A DNA stretch of 48,246 nt from JBJHCA01 sp050485785 (lineage in GTDB: Bacteria; Bacteroidota; Bacteroidia; Chitinophagales; Saprospiraceae), in contig JBJHCA010000016.1 of the NCBI GenBank assembly GCA_050485785.1, positions 1 through 48,246 on the forward strand, written 5' to 3'. The notes under the pieces were generated by a model that did not search any database, was not told the DNA's origin, and saw only the letters and a list, made by a program, of their open reading frames with translations. This document shows positions 7,731-15,877 of the stretch, one piece after another; position 1 is the stretch's first letter; each line of letters starts with the position of its first letter. The position numbers and the translations under genes are program-made.

Positions 7731-9059
7731 ATGAATAAATTTTTTGATCAGATGCTGGAGGCTCAGCAGGAAATGATGAGTACCTGGATCAACATGCAGA
7801 AGAAAGTAGCGGACAATGCAGTGAACGGCACGGCAAAAGCGGCTGCGGAACAGGAGACTAAATCCAGAAACTGGATGGAATGGCTGGCCGGACAGCAGCA
7901 AAAGCTGGCTGACATTACGAAAACCGGCGATACTGCGAAGATGATGGAGGAAGGTACTGAAAGCTTCAGCCGCTGGATGGAATGGCAAACGGAATTTGCC
8001 GAGCAATGGCTCAAATATGCTCAAAGCACGGGTATTACCGGTCAGCGCAAAGCTGCGGAAACTCCGGCTGACTTTATGAAGCAGAGTTTCAGTGCTGCCG
8101 AAACCATGATGAAGCAAAGCCGCGACTTGTTCAAAAGCAACCTGTTTCGCCTGATGCCTGAAACCATGCAGCCTTACTACAATCAGTACGAGGCTTCGGT
8201 GGATCACCTGATGAAGCACTGGGGCGACATTGCCAAAGTAATTACAGGAGAAAAAGGGAATACCGCGTTTTCAAACTGGTACACACCTGATATGTATGCT
8301 GATTTCATCAGCAAATACACCGGCATGCACACCATGGGTGACCTGAACACCATGATGGACAATGCCCGAAAACTGATGGACAATATGGCTTCCATTGCCG
8401 GTAAGCCCGAAGACAGAATAGCGTGGTGGAACAACTGGAACGAAGAGATGAAAAAAGCCGGTTTTACACCCTGGACCACCATGGGCAGCTCAGTGTCTGA
8501 CATGTTCAGAAGCCGCATGGAGCCCTGGTTAAACATGCTTCAGCCGGGCAGGGAAGAAAAAATGATGCGCTTGCTGACTGATCTGCAATTTGCTTATATG
8601 ACCTACCTCACCCGCTCAATGCAGGTACAGATGCTCGTGATGGAAGGCACCCGCGTGGCCATGCCTAAAACCATTGAGCAAATGTCAACCGCTTACAAAC
8701 CCGGTGAAGCGATGCCCGAATTCAAAGCCTTTTATCAGGCCTTTACCGACAACATGGAAACCATGATGACCGGTGTGCTTCACACTGCTGAATACAGCCG
8801 TTTACAGTCAGAAATGGCCGCTTCCGGTGTTCGTGTCAAGCAATTGACCAACCAACTCACTGAAATGGCCCTGGAGGATACACCATTGGTTACCCGCAGT
8901 CTGTTAGATGATTATGCCATTGAAACCAAAGCACTGCGCGATAAGATCCGCATGCTTGAAAACAGGCTGAATGAACTGGAAAACACTGCAGGAAAAAAAA
9001 CGGCAACACCGGCAGCAAAAACCGGCAGAACAGGTAAGGCAAAAACTGCAGAAGTTTAG
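7731..9059 (+). CDS. phaE: Class III PHA synthase subunit PhaE
   Basis: 442 residues, rich in Met, Trp and Gln, mostly helical, with no enzyme motif. Pairing with a class III PhaC downstream, repeated WMEW/WLKY segments, and a C-terminal coiled coil (KALRDKIRMLENRLNELE, ~395-412) fit the PhaE family (PF09712). PhaE is the partner that activates PhaC on the polyhydroxyalkanoate granule. The last ~25 residues are a Lys/Ala/Thr/Pro-rich tail, like the tails of granule-associated phasins. It is longer than the ~360 residues of the best-known PhaE. If it is not PhaE, it would be a phasin-like granule protein. Its own promoter lies just upstream. Confidence 0.8.
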   Translation: MNKFFDQMLEAQQEMMSTWINMQKKVADNAVNGTAKAAAEQETKSRNWMEWLAGQQQKLADITKTGDTAKMMEEGTESFSRWMEWQTEFAEQWLKYAQSTGITGQRKAAETPADFMKQSFSAAETMMKQSRDLFKSNLFRLMPETMQPYYNQYEASVDHLMKHWGDIAKVITGEKGNTAFSNWYTPDMYADFISKYTGMHTMGDLNTMMDNARKLMDNMASIAGKPEDRIAWWNNWNEEMKKAGFTPWTTMGSSVSDMFRSRMEPWLNMLQPGREEKMMRLLTDLQFAYMTYLTRSMQVQMLVMEGTRVAMPKTIEQMSTAYKPGEAMPEFKAFYQAFTDNMETMMTGVLHTAEYSRLQSEMAASGVRVKQLTNQLTEMALEDTPLVTRSLLDDYAIETKALRDKIRMLENRLNELENTAGKKTATPAAKTGRTGKAKTAEV

Positions 9060-9082
9060 CCATAACCCGGGGGTTAAGCCCG

Positions 9083-9201
9083 GCACCGGCACTGGTGCTT
9101 GAACAAAGCACGGGCAAGGTGAGCAGTGAGCGGTATTTAAGACTGCTCCGGTTTTAATAATATGCATAAGCGGAGTTGATTTTGGGGCATAGTAAGGCCC
9201 C
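9083..9201 (+). promoter_or_regulatory. Hairpins in the phaE-phaC gap
   Basis: The 174-nt gap contains GCACC-6nt-GGTGC at 9083-9098 and GGGGC-8nt-GCCCC at 9184-9201. Neither has a following T-run, so neither is a typical terminator. They may affect the ratio of PhaE to PhaC in a shared transcript, or message stability. Confidence 0.3.
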
Positions 9202-9233
9202 TCAGCACCATCACGAAAAAACAAGCAAGCAGC

Positions 9234-10289
9234 ATGCAAAACACAATGGATTATACGAAGGCCCTGGCTGAGCAGATGATACAGGTAAGTGAGGCCATTA
9301 CAACCATGGAGCGGGTACAGGAAGTGGATATTGCCACGGCACCGCGGAAAGTGGTATGGCAGGATGGCAAAGTGAAACTGTATCATTTTGAGCGCAAGAG
9401 CAAAGCCAAAGCTCAAACGCCGGTGCTTATTGCCTATGCCCTGGTCAACCGCTGGGAAATGATGGATCTGCAACCCGACCGCAGCTTTATCCGCAAGTTG
9501 ATCGATGAAGGGATGGACGTTTACCTCATTGACTGGGGATACGCCTCCCGGGCTGACCGGTACAAGACCATGGAAGACTACATTGACGGCAACCTGAACG
9601 ATTGTGTGGATTTTATCCGCAGCAGTCATAAGCTGGACGCCATTAATTTGCTGGGAGTTTGTCAGGGAGGTACTTACAGTGTGATCTATACTGCCCTGTA
9701 TCCTGAAAAAGTAAAGAATCTGGTGACTTTGGTTACTCCCGTTGATTTTGACAATGAAGAAGGGCTGTTGTTCAAATGGGCCAAGGACATGGATGTAGAT
9801 ACCATGGTGGAGGGATTTGGCGGCGTTATTCCCGGAGATTATCTCAATACGGGATTCGACCTGCTGAAGCCCCTGAGCAAAGCCAGAAAATATCAAAGTC
9901 TCCCCGGTATTGTAGAAGACCACGATAAGCTGATGAACTTTCTGCGCATGGAAAAGTGGGTGGCCGATTCACCCGCCCAGGCCGGAGAAGCATACAGGAA
10001 GTTCATCGTGGAATGTTACCAGCAGAACAAGTTGATCAAAGGTGAAATGGAAATGGGTGGACGCAAGGTGAATCTGAAAAGCATCACCATGCCTGTGCTC
10101 ACCATTTATGCCAAAGACGATCACATAGTACCGCCAGCCACCACTGTGCCCCTGGCTAAAGCTGTCGGCTCTGCTGACCATGAGCTGATGGAGTTCCCCG
10201 GAGGGCATATTGGCGTGTTTGTGGGAAGCCGTTCGCAAAAAGTACTGACTCCGGCCATTGCCGGTTGGCTGAAGGATCGGGATGCCTGA
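9234..10289 (+). CDS. phaC: Class III poly(3-hydroxyalkanoate) synthase subunit PhaC
   Basis: 351-residue alpha/beta-hydrolase-fold polymerase that links (R)-3-hydroxyacyl-CoA units into polyester. The lipase-like box is GVCQGG with nucleophile Cys143; the general residues are Asp296 (KDDHIVPP) and His325 (GGHIGVF). The spacings Cys-Asp 153 and Asp-His 29 equal those of the Allochromatium enzyme (149, 302, 331), strong support for class III. Length is also right for class III/IV; class I and II enzymes are ~200 residues longer. The class III form needs PhaE, encoded just upstream. A terminator follows at 10337-10372. Confidence 0.93.
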   Translation: MQNTMDYTKALAEQMIQVSEAITTMERVQEVDIATAPRKVVWQDGKVKLYHFERKSKAKAQTPVLIAYALVNRWEMMDLQPDRSFIRKLIDEGMDVYLIDWGYASRADRYKTMEDYIDGNLNDCVDFIRSSHKLDAINLLGVCQGGTYSVIYTALYPEKVKNLVTLVTPVDFDNEEGLLFKWAKDMDVDTMVEGFGGVIPGDYLNTGFDLLKPLSKARKYQSLPGIVEDHDKLMNFLRMEKWVADSPAQAGEAYRKFIVECYQQNKLIKGEMEMGGRKVNLKSITMPVLTIYAKDDHIVPPATTVPLAKAVGSADHELMEFPGGHIGVFVGSRSQKVLTPAIAGWLKDRDA

Positions 10290-10336
10290 TCCTCAGTAGC
10301 AATAGTTTGCAGAGAATTTACTAAGACAATAATGGA

Positions 10337-10372
10337 GGGAGTTTCAGTTTCTGAAGCTCCCTTTGTATTTTT
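10337..10372 (+). terminator. Rho-independent terminator after phaC
   Basis: Stem GGGAGTTTCAG / CTGAAGCTCCC (11 bp with one G-U pair, 3-nt loop) at 10337-10361, followed by TTTGTATTTTT. The T-run overlaps the -7 element of the ferredoxin gene. Confidence 0.8.
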
Positions 10373-10373
10373 G
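10366..10373 (+). promoter_or_regulatory. Possible -7 element of the ferredoxin gene, inside the terminator T-run
   Basis: TATTTTTG fits TAnnTTTG and lies 67 nt before the ferredoxin ATG. The predicted -33 position falls inside the terminator stem (GTTTCAG), which is not a good TTTG match. Confidence 0.35.
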
Positions 10374-10440
10374 CAATCCACAAAACAGCTAAACCTAACA
10401 AGAGGTTAACCTGTTTGCCACATATAACCATCCATTTGCC

Positions 10441-10788
10441 ATGGCCATAATTATCACTGACGAATGTATTAACTGCGGAGCCTGTGAGCCCGAATGCCCG
10501 AACAACGCCATTTATGAGGGCGGTGTGGAGTGGGCCATAGCCGACGGCAACACCGTAACCGGCACCTATACCCTTGAGGACGGCAGTGATACCGATGCTG
10601 CCCAAAGGCATCAACCCATTGAAGATGATTACTACTATATAGTACCCGATAAATGCACGGAATGCGTGGGCTTCCACGAAGAGCCACAATGTGCTGCAGT
10701 TTGCCCCGTAGATTGCTGCGTCCCCGATCCCGACCGCCCCGAAACGGAAGATCAGTTGCTGGAAAAAAAGGCGAGGTTGCATTTGTAG
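10441..10788 (+). CDS. 2[4Fe-4S] ferredoxin (YfhL-like)
   Basis: 115-residue dicluster ferredoxin. The first cluster motif is CINCGACEPECP (Cys9, 12, 15, 19). The second is split by an insertion, CTECVGFHEEPQCAAVCP, as in the long-spacer ferredoxins of the YfhL/FdxN kind. About 45 residues rich in acidic and polar positions lie between the two motifs. It is a soluble electron carrier; its partner enzyme is not in the window. The nearby PHA genes are separated from it by a terminator, so a functional link is not implied. Cys pairs near the C terminus (VDCCVPD) may include one extra, non-ligand Cys. Confidence 0.9.
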   Translation: MAIIITDECINCGACEPECPNNAIYEGGVEWAIADGNTVTGTYTLEDGSDTDAAQRHQPIEDDYYYIVPDKCTECVGFHEEPQCAAVCPVDCCVPDPDRPETEDQLLEKKARLHL

Positions 10789-11028
10789 GGGAGATTAACT
10801 GCTTAATTCCACAAAGTTCAGTTATTGGTTTTTTCCTGTTACCGGAATAAATCCTAAACGCGAGATTACATTGAAGGTGGTATCACTTTATCCCCTTGTA
10901 CATCATTGCAGGCAAGCCAGTGCGATTTAATTTCTAATATTTCTGCCTGGTTGTTTTATGGTAAAATCCATTGACGAGGATCATATTTCCGCGTGAGGAT
11001 GCTCATTTTTTTGGCATGGGGTGCGCTG

Positions 11029-11036
11029 CATCTTTG
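11029..11036 (+). promoter_or_regulatory. Probable -7 element of the YceI-porin operon
   Basis: CATCTTTG is one mismatch from TAnnTTTG, 24 nt before the chosen start, with TTTG at 11010-11013 (15-nt spacer, a little short). Confidence 0.35.
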
Positions 11037-11060
11037 TGCTACAATAAAAACGAACAAGTT

Positions 11061-11654
11061 ATGAACAAGCTCACAATTTTTCTGGCCCTCGGATTGGGAA
11101 TGATGTTCTTTTCCGGTTTTGTTATGCTAACAAAGCATATCAGCCAGCAAAGGATGGTATTGGACAGCAATCCGAATTTTACAGTTACAGGAACTTCAAC
11201 CCTGCATGACTGGGAGATGAAATCGACCTCAGCGCGGGGAGAAGGCAAAGTAGAGATGGAGAATCAAAGAATTAGTAGTGTTAGTGACCTGGTAATTACT
11301 ATACCCAGCAAATCACTGGAAGCGAGCCGCTCAACCATGACAAACAACGCTCACAAAGCTATGAAGGCCGACCAGCACAGCACAATTACATATCGGCTCA
11401 CTGAAGTGGTTTCAAGCAGACCCGGTGGTCAGGGAGTAATTCTACAAACGCGCGGCACACTAACACTGGCAGGTGTTACCAAAACCATCAGCATGCCGGT
11501 GGAGGCACGCGTACAGGGTAACAAAGCGCACTTTAGCGGCTCGTACAAACTTAAAATGAGTGACTACAATATCGAAGTGCCCTCCATGATGATGGGGACA
11601 CTGAGAACAGGAGACGATGTAACCGTAAATTTTCAAGTTCAATTTAACCTTTAA
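11061..11654 (+). CDS. YceI-family periplasmic protein
   Basis: About 197 residues from the chosen ATG at 11061, with a hydrophobic N-terminal segment (signal peptide or anchor) and the YceI lipocalin-like domain: TVTGTSTLHDWEM near the start, then LTLAGVTKTISMPVEA and FSGSYKLKMSDYNIEVPSM. YceI domains bind isoprenoid-like or other long lipophilic molecules in the periplasm; the ligand here is not known. The open frame begins at 10971, but a -7-like element at 11029-11036 and the signal peptide favour 11061. The porin-like gene starts 11 nt after the stop, so the two form an operon. Confidence 0.85.
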   Translation: MNKLTIFLALGLGMMFFSGFVMLTKHISQQRMVLDSNPNFTVTGTSTLHDWEMKSTSARGEGKVEMENQRISSVSDLVITIPSKSLEASRSTMTNNAHKAMKADQHSTITYRLTEVVSSRPGGQGVILQTRGTLTLAGVTKTISMPVEARVQGNKAHFSGSYKLKMSDYNIEVPSMMMGTLRTGDDVTVNFQVQFNL

Positions 11655-11665
11655 AAGAAACAATC

Positions 11666-13069
11666 ATGAAAAACCTTCAGATCTTAATGGCTGCTGCTTT
11701 CCTGCTGATCGCCTCTTCAGCCATTGCACAAATCAACCTTGGCGCCGACATGCAGTACTGGCGCGCTTACGACCAGAGAGGAGTTAACGTTTTTGAAGCT
11801 CCTTTTACCGACACTACCGAGTATCAAGGACTCAAAGTACGGATAGGCGGTAACTTTACCCAGCAGTTTCAGGCACTCTCGCACAGCAATGCCTTTGATG
11901 TCAACAACAACGCAGTACCTGAACTTTATAGACTAAGCCCCGGTTTCAACCTTGCCACGGCCAATTTAGTTTTTGACATCCAATTGGAAGACGGAATCCG
12001 GATTTCACTGGAGAACTACATGTCAAGCCGTCACCACCCTGAGTTTTGGGTAAAAGGCGGTTACATCCAGATGGATAAGCTGCCGATGTTTGACAACACA
12101 GCATGGTTTGACAATCACTTCAGAGTAAGAATTGGTCACTTCCAGCCCAACTATGGTGATCAGATGTTCCGTCGTACCGATAATGGTAATGCAATATACA
12201 ACCCCTTTGTTGGCAATACCATTATGGACGCATTTACGACTGAAATAGGTGGTGAACTTACTTACTTTAATGGTCCGTTTTTTGGTCTTGTTGGTATGAC
12301 AAGTGGTATTATAAACGGTGATGTACAAGACAAAGGATACTTTTATCACCCGAATCCGGACATCAGCGACTCTATGAAAATCCGGAAGATGCCGTCTGTA
12401 TTGGCCAAATTAGGGTATGACAATCAATTCAGTGATGACTTCCGCTTCAGACTTTCCGGTTCTGTGTATATGAATCCCGGCAGCTCAAGGAATACTTTGT
12501 ATGCGGGCGATCGCACCGGTTCACGGTATTACATGGTGATGGAAAACACTACTGCTGTTGCTGCGAGTCAATTTACAAGTGGCCGTATCAACCCTAACTT
12601 TACAAGCAGTGTAACTAGTGTTATGATAAACCCCTTCATCAAGTTTAAAGGCCTCGAGTTCTTTGGCATGTATGAAATTGCATCCGGTTACAATTATCAG
12701 GCAGATGTTGACCCGACCGCTACCGCTATCGAGTTTGAAACCCGTACGGTTAATCAGATTATGGCTGAGTTGGTGTTCCGCTTCCTGCGCAATGAGCAGG
12801 CATTTATAGGTGCTCGTTACAACGTATTGACCGGCGATATGTATAACTCAAGTGTATACCGCAACAATCCCGATTTGGGAACTCAATCTGTTGATAGATT
12901 ACAAATAGGTGCGGGTTGGTTTGCAACACCTAATCTATTGCTCAAGGCAGAATATACAGTACAGAATTACAATGGTTTTGACGCTAAAAATGCAGAAGGC
13001 CAGTTTACGGATATCAGAAATAATGGCAAGTTCAGCGGTTTCATGATAGAAGCAGTTGTGGGGTTCTGA
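11666..13069 (+). CDS. Outer-membrane porin-like beta-barrel protein
   Basis: 467 residues. The signal peptide MKNLQILMAAAFLLIASSAIAQ is cut after AQ. The mature chain has many alternating amphipathic strands (VRIGGNFTQQFQAL, FRVRIGHFQPNYGDQMFRR, LLLKAEYTVQNYNGF) and ends in an aromatic barrel terminus GFMIEAVVGF. The pattern FRVRIGHFQPNYGDQ resembles phosphate-selective or short-chain porins of Bacteroidota, but the substrate cannot be told. It follows the YceI gene by 11 nt. A strong hairpin terminator ends the unit. Confidence 0.75.
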   Translation: MKNLQILMAAAFLLIASSAIAQINLGADMQYWRAYDQRGVNVFEAPFTDTTEYQGLKVRIGGNFTQQFQALSHSNAFDVNNNAVPELYRLSPGFNLATANLVFDIQLEDGIRISLENYMSSRHHPEFWVKGGYIQMDKLPMFDNTAWFDNHFRVRIGHFQPNYGDQMFRRTDNGNAIYNPFVGNTIMDAFTTEIGGELTYFNGPFFGLVGMTSGIINGDVQDKGYFYHPNPDISDSMKIRKMPSVLAKLGYDNQFSDDFRFRLSGSVYMNPGSSRNTLYAGDRTGSRYYMVMENTTAVAASQFTSGRINPNFTSSVTSVMINPFIKFKGLEFFGMYEIASGYNYQADVDPTATAIEFETRTVNQIMAELVFRFLRNEQAFIGARYNVLTGDMYNSSVYRNNPDLGTQSVDRLQIGAGWFATPNLLLKAEYTVQNYNGFDAKNAEGQFTDIRNNGKFSGFMIEAVVGF

Positions 13070-13080
13070 TCGTTTTTTTG

Positions 13081-13120
13081 GGAAGGATGCCGGGAGTCAA
13101 ATCTCCCGGCTTTCCTTTCT
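13081..13120 (+). terminator. Terminator of the YceI-porin operon
   Basis: Perfect stem GCCGGGAG / CTCCCGGC (13089-13110, 6-nt loop), extended by AAGGA / TCCTT, followed by a pyrimidine-rich TTTCCTTTCT run. Confidence 0.8.
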
Positions 13121-13166
13121 ACAAGTTAACAGGAATGACAAGGAAAATCTGATGTTAATATGTCTC

Positions 13167-13196
13167 CAGCCATCACATTTTGTTTTGTGATGGCTG
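13167..13196. terminator. Second hairpin after the porin gene
   Basis: Perfect 11-bp stem CAGCCATCACA / TGTGATGGCTG with an 8-nt T-rich loop, followed by CTTTTA. It may be a back-up terminator or a structured RNA 3' end; the T-run is weak. Confidence 0.5.
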
Positions 13197-13285
13197 CTTT
13201 ACGTAGCACACAAACCTATACTGACCGACCAAAAATTACTTCAGACATTTGACGGGCGATTATATAAAAGATTCACTAACACAAT

Positions 13286-13293
13286 TACCTTTG
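13286..13293 (+). promoter_or_regulatory. -7 element of the PAS-histidine kinase gene
   Basis: TACCTTTG matches TAnnTTTG. Transcription would begin at about 13299, inside the first possible ATG (13295), so translation should start at the next in-frame ATG, 13319. Confidence 0.45.
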
Positions 13294-13318
13294 TATGTTT
13301 ACAGCTAAACAGGAATAC

Positions 13319-14437
13319 ATGGAAAAGCACGGCGAAATGCTGGATGCCATTTTCAGGTACGCCACCGAAGGGATTGTGGTTAGTGATGTGTCAGGTAGAA
13401 TAGTGATGGCCAACCGGACTGCAGAGGAGCAATTTGGCTTCGAGCGCGAAGGCATGATCGGCCTGACTATCGAAGACCTGGTTCCCGGCGACATTGCCTC
13501 AAAGCATGTAGAGCATCGCAGGCACTACACAGATGATCCGCATCCCCGCTACATGGGTATGGGTTTTGATCTGTACGCAAAACGAAAAGACGGGTCGGTT
13601 TTCCCTGTCGAGATATCGCTGAGCCATTTTACAACTACTGAGGGTAAGTTCGTACTGAGTTTTGTAGCCGATATCACTGCCCGTAAAAAGCAGGAAGAAT
13701 TTATCAAAAAAATGAACCGGGAACTTGAAGACTACAGCCGTGCACTGGAAGTTTCCAATCGCGATCTTGAGCAGTTTGCCTACATTGCCTCTCACGACAT
13801 GCAGGAGCCGTTGCGAAAAATTCAGGCCTATGCATACCGGGTTAGCACCAGGGAGCGAGATAAACTGTCTGCTCGCGGAAAAGATCACCTCGACAGGCTT
13901 GTTCAGTCAGCTACGCGAATGCAGAAGCTCATTAACGACCTGCTTCTTTTTTCCAAAATTTCCAAAAGGCCCACCGGCTTCAGGCAGGTGGATCTTGCAA
14001 AAGTAGTAGAGGATGTATTGTCAGACCTTGAAGTTTTGATCGACCAGTCAGAGGCCGATATTTCTGTTGCTCAATTGCCTGTAGTAGAGGCAGATTCCGG
14101 ACAAATGCACCGTCTTTTCCAGAATCTGATAAGCAATGCCTGCAAGTTTGTGCCGGAAGGTGAAAAACCCGTGGTAAAGATTTACACTGATCACTCCATA
14201 CAGGATGCTGTTACTATACATTTTGAGGATCAGGGTATCGGTTTTGATGAAGATCAGCTTGAGATGGCCTTTACCGCTTTCCAGCGTTTACAGGGTAGGA
14301 AATACGAGGGCTCGGGAATAGGGTTGGCAGTATGTAAGCGCATAGTAGAAAACCATGGTGGCAGCATTACTGCCCGCAGCCGTCCCGGCAAGGGGGCAAC
14401 GTTTATGGTTACTTTGCCGGTTTCACAGACAGGTTAG
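13319..14437 (+). CDS. PAS-domain sensor histidine kinase
   Basis: About 372 residues from the preferred ATG at 13319 (380 from 13295). Numbering from 13295: a PAS domain (AIFRYATEGIVVSD to VADITARKKQEEF, ~18-137), a short coiled coil, a HisKA domain with His167 in ASHDMQEPLRKI, and a HATPase domain with the N box NLISNACKF, DQGIGF and GSGIGLAVCKRI. There is no membrane segment, so it is a cytoplasmic sensor; the HDMQEPLR type of His box resembles phytochrome-like and PAS kinases. It lies 65 nt upstream of a receiver-kinase gene and is probably the first member of a phosphorelay with it and the receiver-CRP gene. Confidence 0.9.
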   Translation: MEKHGEMLDAIFRYATEGIVVSDVSGRIVMANRTAEEQFGFEREGMIGLTIEDLVPGDIASKHVEHRRHYTDDPHPRYMGMGFDLYAKRKDGSVFPVEISLSHFTTTEGKFVLSFVADITARKKQEEFIKKMNRELEDYSRALEVSNRDLEQFAYIASHDMQEPLRKIQAYAYRVSTRERDKLSARGKDHLDRLVQSATRMQKLINDLLLFSKISKRPTGFRQVDLAKVVEDVLSDLEVLIDQSEADISVAQLPVVEADSGQMHRLFQNLISNACKFVPEGEKPVVKIYTDHSIQDAVTIHFEDQGIGFDEDQLEMAFTAFQRLQGRKYEGSGIGLAVCKRIVENHGGSITARSRPGKGATFMVTLPVSQTG

Positions 14438-14502
14438 GAATATCAAATTATAAAAGTCCGCAGAAAATATCGAAATTAGCCATTTGATTTCAAACATCAA
14501 CC

Positions 14503-15834
14503 ATGGCTGATAAGATCAGGGTATTACTCATTGACGATGATGAGGAAGATTATCTCCAGACTATGGAGGTGATCGAAGAAATTGAAGGTAAGCAATATGA
14601 AGTTACATGGGTGTCTGATTATGAGCGTGGTAAACAGGAAACCCACAATAACGAATACGATGTGTGCCTGGTGGATTACCGCCTTGGGCCGACTATAGGT
14701 TTGGACCTGATCCGCGAATCAGTAGCCGGTGGTTATGACATTCCCATGATATTGCTGACCGGTATACGTTCGGAGCAGGTAGATGCCGAGGCCGAAGAGG
14801 CCGGAGCCGCTGATTATCTGGTAAAAGGCGCTGTAACTGCAGAAATGCTTGACCGGTCAATACGGTACAGTATGGCCCGTGCAAAGTCGTTGCGCCAGAT
14901 CAGGGAAATGAACACTGCCCTGGAGGCCCGGGTCAAAGAAAGAACCCTGGAACTGGAAAATCTCAACACCAACCTCCGGCATTCTCAGTTACAGCTGACC
15001 AATGCACTGGCCACCGAGCGTGAGCTGAATGAGTTGAAATCGCGTTTTGTGACCACGGCATCCCATGAATTCAGAACGCCTCTGGCTACCATTCTGTCTT
15101 CTGCCTCCTTGATTCAGCGTTACACAACAGAAGAAGATCAGCCAAAGCGCGAAAAGCATATTTATCGCATCAAAACGGCTGTAGCCAACCTCACCAGCAT
15201 ATTGAATGACTTTCTGTCCCTGGCCAGGCTGGAGGAAGGCGAAGTAAAACCACAGCCGGAGTGGTTTGATCCTGCAGATCTTCTCCATGAAGCCATCGAT
15301 GAACTGTCAGCCATCAGCAAATCTGGTCAGGAGATCAGGCTTGATACTGCAGATATCCCCGCACAGGTGTTTCTCGACAGGCAAATGGTTAAGAATGTGG
15401 TGATCAACCTGATTTCCAATGCCATCAAGTACAGTGCCGAGGATAAGGTTATTGCCGTGACGGCCCGCAATGAAAAGGAGTTTCTCAGGCTGGAGGTTAA
15501 AGATCAGGGTATCGGCATTCCTGAAAGCGACCAGGCTCACCTGTTCAAGCGTTTTTTCAGGGCAAAAAATGCAACCAACTATCAGGGGACTGGCCTGGGC
15601 CTGAACATAACCAGGAAGTATGTTTTACTGATGAACGGCGATATACGCTTTACCAGCAGCCCTCAAACCGGATCTGTGTTTACTGTGGTACTGCCCGGTA
15701 TTGCTGATTTACAAGAAAAGGAAAACCCGGACCAAAGTGATTCATTCAATTCCACCCAAACTATGCAGGATTCCGGAAACTTAAAAAGTACTTCAAAACG
15801 CGCTGATCAGGATCATGCAGAAAATGCACATTGA
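14503..15834 (+). CDS. Receiver-histidine kinase hybrid
   Basis: 443 residues. An N-terminal receiver domain (VLLIDDDEED; phospho-acceptor Asp58 in CLVDYRLG; Lys108 in DYLVKG) comes first, then a coiled-coil linker (~125-175), HisKA with His188 in ASHEFRTPLA, and HATPase with NLISNAIKYS, DQGIGIP and GTGLGLNIT. The receiver-first order is the reverse of the classical hybrid kinase and suits a protein that takes phosphate or a signal from an upstream kinase. The C-terminal ~40 residues are polar and low in complexity (Gln/Asp/Ser). No membrane segment. It is followed 43 nt later by the receiver-CRP gene. Confidence 0.9.
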   Translation: MADKIRVLLIDDDEEDYLQTMEVIEEIEGKQYEVTWVSDYERGKQETHNNEYDVCLVDYRLGPTIGLDLIRESVAGGYDIPMILLTGIRSEQVDAEAEEAGAADYLVKGAVTAEMLDRSIRYSMARAKSLRQIREMNTALEARVKERTLELENLNTNLRHSQLQLTNALATERELNELKSRFVTTASHEFRTPLATILSSASLIQRYTTEEDQPKREKHIYRIKTAVANLTSILNDFLSLARLEEGEVKPQPEWFDPADLLHEAIDELSAISKSGQEIRLDTADIPAQVFLDRQMVKNVVINLISNAIKYSAEDKVIAVTARNEKEFLRLEVKDQGIGIPESDQAHLFKRFFRAKNATNYQGTGLGLNITRKYVLLMNGDIRFTSSPQTGSVFTVVLPGIADLQEKENPDQSDSFNSTQTMQDSGNLKSTSKRADQDHAENAH

Positions 15835-15877
15835 CCATCCGTTTAAAATCAGGTAAATCCGAAAACTTTTCTTTTGT

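Noticed and set aside
8904..9923. 339-codon open frame on the minus strand opposite phaE-phaC
   Set aside because: It is antisense to two well-supported genes and its product is rich in His, Cys and Phe with no domain pattern.
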